From NCBI GenBank assembly GCA_016177355.1, contig JACOVL010000037.1:1-14035 (forward strand): a DNA stretch of 14,035 bases, written 5' to 3'. The translations under genes and the position numbers were made by a program. Of the stretch, positions 12,052 through 14,035 are shown one piece after another. The notes beneath the pieces are model-generated. The model was not told where the DNA came from. It saw only the letters and a list, made by a program, of their open reading frames with translations, and searched no databases. Source of the DNA: Betaproteobacteria bacterium (GTDB lineage: Bacteria > Pseudomonadota > Gammaproteobacteria > Burkholderiales > SG8-41). The first letter of the stretch is position 1. Each line of letters opens with the position of its first letter.

Positions 12052-12699
12052 ATGAGCGAAACAACCCTGATCGTGGTCCGCCACGGCGAGACCGCGTGGA
12101 ACCGCGAGAAGCGCATGCAGGGCACGACCGACACCCAGTTGTCGGACCTGGGCCGCGCCCAGGCGCAGGCATTGGGCCGGCGCCTCGCGGGCCGCGGTTT
12201 CGGCGCGCTCTACAGCAGCGATCTCTCACGCGCGCGGGACACGGCGCGCGCCATCGCCACGCACACCGGCCGCGCGGTCGTGACAGATCCGCGGCTGCAG
12301 GAGCGCCGGTTCGGCATCTTCGAGGGTCTCACCACCGAGGAGATCAAGGCGCGCTACCCGCGGGAGCATGCCCTGTTCGCGAGCGGCGATCCGGACTACG
12401 AGGTCCCCGGCGGGGAGAGCGCGCGCGGATTCACGCGGCGCTGCATCGGGTGCCTGTCGGAAATCGCCGGCCGCCATCGCGGCGGGGAAGTGGTGGTGGT
12501 CACCCACGGCCTCGTGCTCGATTCGCTCTACCGCGCCGCGCACGGACTGGACCACGGCGCGCCGCGCCCGGTGCCCCTCATCAACGCGAGCCTGAATCTC
12601 TTCGGGTACGGAAACGGCGCCTGGCGCCTCGTGCTGTGGGGGGACATCAGCCATCTTGCGGCGGGCGAAGTGACGGTCTACCGCGGCAGCGCTGCTTGA
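12052..12699 (+). CDS. Histidine phosphatase family protein (phosphoglycerate-mutase-like)
   Basis: This 215-residue protein carries the catalytic RHGE motif (Arg10-His11-Gly12-Glu13, IVVRHGETAWN). It also has the second Arg in YSSDLSRARDTA, Glu84 in LQERRFGIFEG, and the second histidine His152 in VVVTHGLVLDSL. This places it in the cofactor-independent-looking GpmB/CobC/PhoE branch, cytoplasmic enzymes that remove phosphate from small metabolites; the substrate is unknown. Length is usual for the family. The start is fixed by homology (SETTLIVVRHGE), since no ribosome site is seen and a tandem repeat abuts it. It begins a likely three-gene operon with the hydrolase (23-base gap) and the aminopeptidase. 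Confidence 0.9.
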   Translation: MSETTLIVVRHGETAWNREKRMQGTTDTQLSDLGRAQAQALGRRLAGRGFGALYSSDLSRARDTARAIATHTGRAVVTDPRLQERRFGIFEGLTTEEIKARYPREHALFASGDPDYEVPGGESARGFTRRCIGCLSEIAGRHRGGEVVVVTHGLVLDSLYRAAHGLDHGAPRPVPLINASLNLFGYGNGAWRLVLWGDISHLAAGEVTVYRGSAA

Positions 12700-12708
12700 A
12701 CTCCGCGT

Positions 12709-12729
12709 ATCGTGAGTGGTGAGTGGTGA
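12709..12729 (+). repeat. GTGAGTG tandem repeat containing the hydrolase start
   Basis: After the phosphatase stop, a sequence of the form cGTGAGTGGTGAGTGGTGAGc repeats GTGAGTG, and the hydrolase GTG start lies in its last unit. It could be slippage-prone. It resembles, in reverse complement, the CACCAGTCAC units before the phosphatase gene. Confidence 0.55.
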
Positions 12730-13367
12730 GCGGGCTGGAAACCGTTGTGCTGGTGCACGGATTGTGGGTGCACGGCATCGCCATGGAGCTCATGCGGCGG
12801 CGCATCGCCCGCTGCGGCTACCACGTGCTCTCGTACTCCTATCCCTCGATGCGGCTCACGCTGGCGGAGAACGTGGAGCGCCTCATCCGCTACTGCCGGG
12901 GCATCGCGGCACCGCGGCTGCATTTCGTCGGCCACAGCCTGGGCGGCTTCGTCATCCTGCGCGCGCTTGAGAGCGCGGCAGAGCTGGCGCCGGGGCGGGT
13001 CGTGCTCGCCGGGACGCCCTATGCCGGGTGCTACGCGGCGCGCCGCCTCGCGCGGTTTCCCGGCGGGGGCGCCGCGCTCGGGCGCAGCATGCCGCAGTGG
13101 CTGGAGACGGCGCATCCCGCGCCCGACGGGCGGCGCGAGATCGGCGTCATCGCGGGCACGCTGCCGATCGGGCTCGGGCGCATCGTTGCCCCGGATCTGC
13201 CCGCTCCCAACGACGGCGTGGTGAGCGTCGCGGAAACGCGCCTGCCGGCGATGCGCGATCACGTCGCGCTCAACGTCAGCCACAGCGGGATGCTCGTCTC
13301 ACGCGCGGTTGCGCATCAAATATGCGTTTTTCTGCGCAACGGCGCGTTCGAGCACCGGGATGCGTGA
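12723..13367 (+). CDS. Alpha/beta hydrolase fold protein (lipase/esterase-like)
   Basis: This 214-residue protein opens with VVLVHGLWVHG (the oxyanion-hole HG region). It has the nucleophile elbow GHSLGG (Ser72), then LAGTPYAG, and a plausible acid-base pair Asp164 (PNDGVVSVAET) and His187 (NVSHSGML). The pattern resembles small lipase/PGAP1-like hydrolases acting on acyl esters. There is no signal peptide, so it is probably cytoplasmic. The start is GTG at 12723 or 12726, both inside a GTGAGTG repeat; an in-frame TGA just upstream excludes a longer protein. Its last eight bases overlap the next gene, implying translational coupling. The true substrate is not evident. Confidence 0.87.
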   Translation: MVSGLETVVLVHGLWVHGIAMELMRRRIARCGYHVLSYSYPSMRLTLAENVERLIRYCRGIAAPRLHFVGHSLGGFVILRALESAAELAPGRVVLAGTPYAGCYAARRLARFPGGGAALGRSMPQWLETAHPAPDGRREIGVIAGTLPIGLGRIVAPDLPAPNDGVVSVAETRLPAMRDHVALNVSHSGMLVSRAVAHQICVFLRNGAFEHRDA

Positions 13368-14035
13368 GTGGTCACGCTTTTTCGTGACGGCGCTGCTGCC
13401 GCTCCTCGGCGGCTGCGCCAACTTCGGCTACTACCTGCAGTCGGTCGGGGGGCAGCTCGATATCTGGCGCCGCGAGCGGCCGATCGAGGAAGTGATCGGC
13501 GATGCCGCGGCCCCCGCGCCGCTCAGGCAGAAGCTCGCGCGGCTGCTGGAGATCCGCGAGTTTGCCAGCCGCGAGCTCGGGCTGCCCGACAACCGCGGCT
13601 TCCGGCGCTACGCCGATCTCGAGCGCCCGTTCGTGGCGTGGAACGTGTTCGCCGCGCCGGAATTCTCGGTGCGGCCGGTGCAGTGGTGTTTCCTGTTCGC
13701 CGGATGCGTTTCCTACCGCGGCTATTTCGCCAGGAGCGACGCCGACGGCTACGCCGCGGAGCTCGCGGGGCAAGGCCACGACGTCTACGTGGACGGGGTG
13801 CCGGCCTATTCCACGCTCGGCTGGTTTGCCGACCCCGTGCTGAATACCTTCATCCACTATCCCGAGGCCGAACTCGCGCGGCTCGTCTTCCACGAGCTCT
13901 CGCACCAGCTCGTCTACGTCCGCGACGACACGGCGTTCAACGAATCGTTCGCGGTCGCGGTCGAGCAGGAGGGCGTGCGCCGCTGGCTCAAGCGCGCGGG
14001 CGATGCGCCGGGCCGCGAGGCGTACGAGCGCAACC
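13360..14035 (+). CDS. Putative zinc aminopeptidase lipoprotein (COG4324-like), 3' end outside window
   Basis: The frame is open from ATG 13360 to the window end (225 residues seen). The N-terminus is a lipoprotein signal: charged REWSR, a short hydrophobic stretch, then LLGGC with Cys19 as the lipidation site, so the protein is likely anchored to a membrane facing the periplasm. The zinc motif HELSH (His178, Glu179, His182) is followed by NESFAVAVEQEG, which supplies the third acidic ligand. This matches, from memory, the predicted aminopeptidase family COG4324 (about 350 residues), whose peptide substrate is uncharacterised. GYYLQSVGGQLDIWRRERPI near residue 23 and ADPVLNTFIHY near 157 are also typical. 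The ATG overlaps the hydrolase stop region (ATGCGTGA), pointing to coupled translation in one operon with the hydrolase and phosphatase. Confidence 0.87.
   Translation, partial: MREWSRFFVTALLPLLGGCANFGYYLQSVGGQLDIWRRERPIEEVIGDAAAPAPLRQKLARLLEIREFASRELGLPDNRGFRRYADLERPFVAWNVFAAPEFSVRPVQWCFLFAGCVSYRGYFARSDADGYAAELAGQGHDVYVDGVPAYSTLGWFADPVLNTFIHYPEAELARLVFHELSHQLVYVRDDTAFNESFAVAVEQEGVRRWLKRAGDAPGREAYERN

Overview
The window is high-GC bacterial DNA with dense, strongly G/C-ending coding sequence. A Bug/TctC-type periplasmic solute receptor, a class I-type PPK2 and a DedA-rhodanese fusion together point to a betaproteobacterium, probably Burkholderiales-like or an uncultured relative. That placement is inferred from gene content only. 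There are 17 protein genes, two of them cut by the window edges. I see no rRNA, tRNA, CRISPR array or intact transposase.

Left part (1-1815, + strand): the end of a pirin-family gene, a DedA membrane protein fused to a rhodanese domain, and a DoxX membrane protein. The DedA-rhodanese frame meets a TGA at 1241-1243, two residues after the rhodanese active-site Cys. It then continues in frame for 42 well-conserved rhodanese codons to a TAA at 1370-1372. The best reading is a selenoprotein with a Cys-Thr-Sec motif, and a SECIS-like hairpin lies just downstream of the TGA. This is the most interesting signal in the window.

Next (1882-3131, - strand): ppk2 followed closely by a small basic protein I do not recognise. 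A 343-base gap with candidate promoters on both strands leads to a Bug-type receptor (+). After it comes a 561-base non-coding stretch holding two nearly identical copies of an 80-base MITE-like palindromic element, and a second copy of a 51-base repeat that also covers the stop codon of doxX.

Middle (5020-7802, +): LeuC-like and LeuD-like hydro-lyase subunits split by a palindromic intergenic repeat, then a nitroreductase-family flavoprotein. No leuA or leuB is present, so the pair may act on another 2- or 3-alkylmalate. Convergent to these (- strand, 7792-9942) lie a nitrilase-superfamily amidase, a glyoxalase/VOC protein and a uroporphyrinogen-III synthase-like protein. The amidase lacks a normal start codon at the place its homology begins.

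Right part (10035-14035, +): a PLP aminotransferase, an exported, highly charged coiled-coil protein with an internal duplication and a clear intrinsic terminator, then a likely operon of a histidine phosphatase, an alpha/beta hydrolase and a putative zinc aminopeptidase lipoprotein that runs off the end. Short tandem repeats sit directly at the starts of the phosphatase and hydrolase genes.
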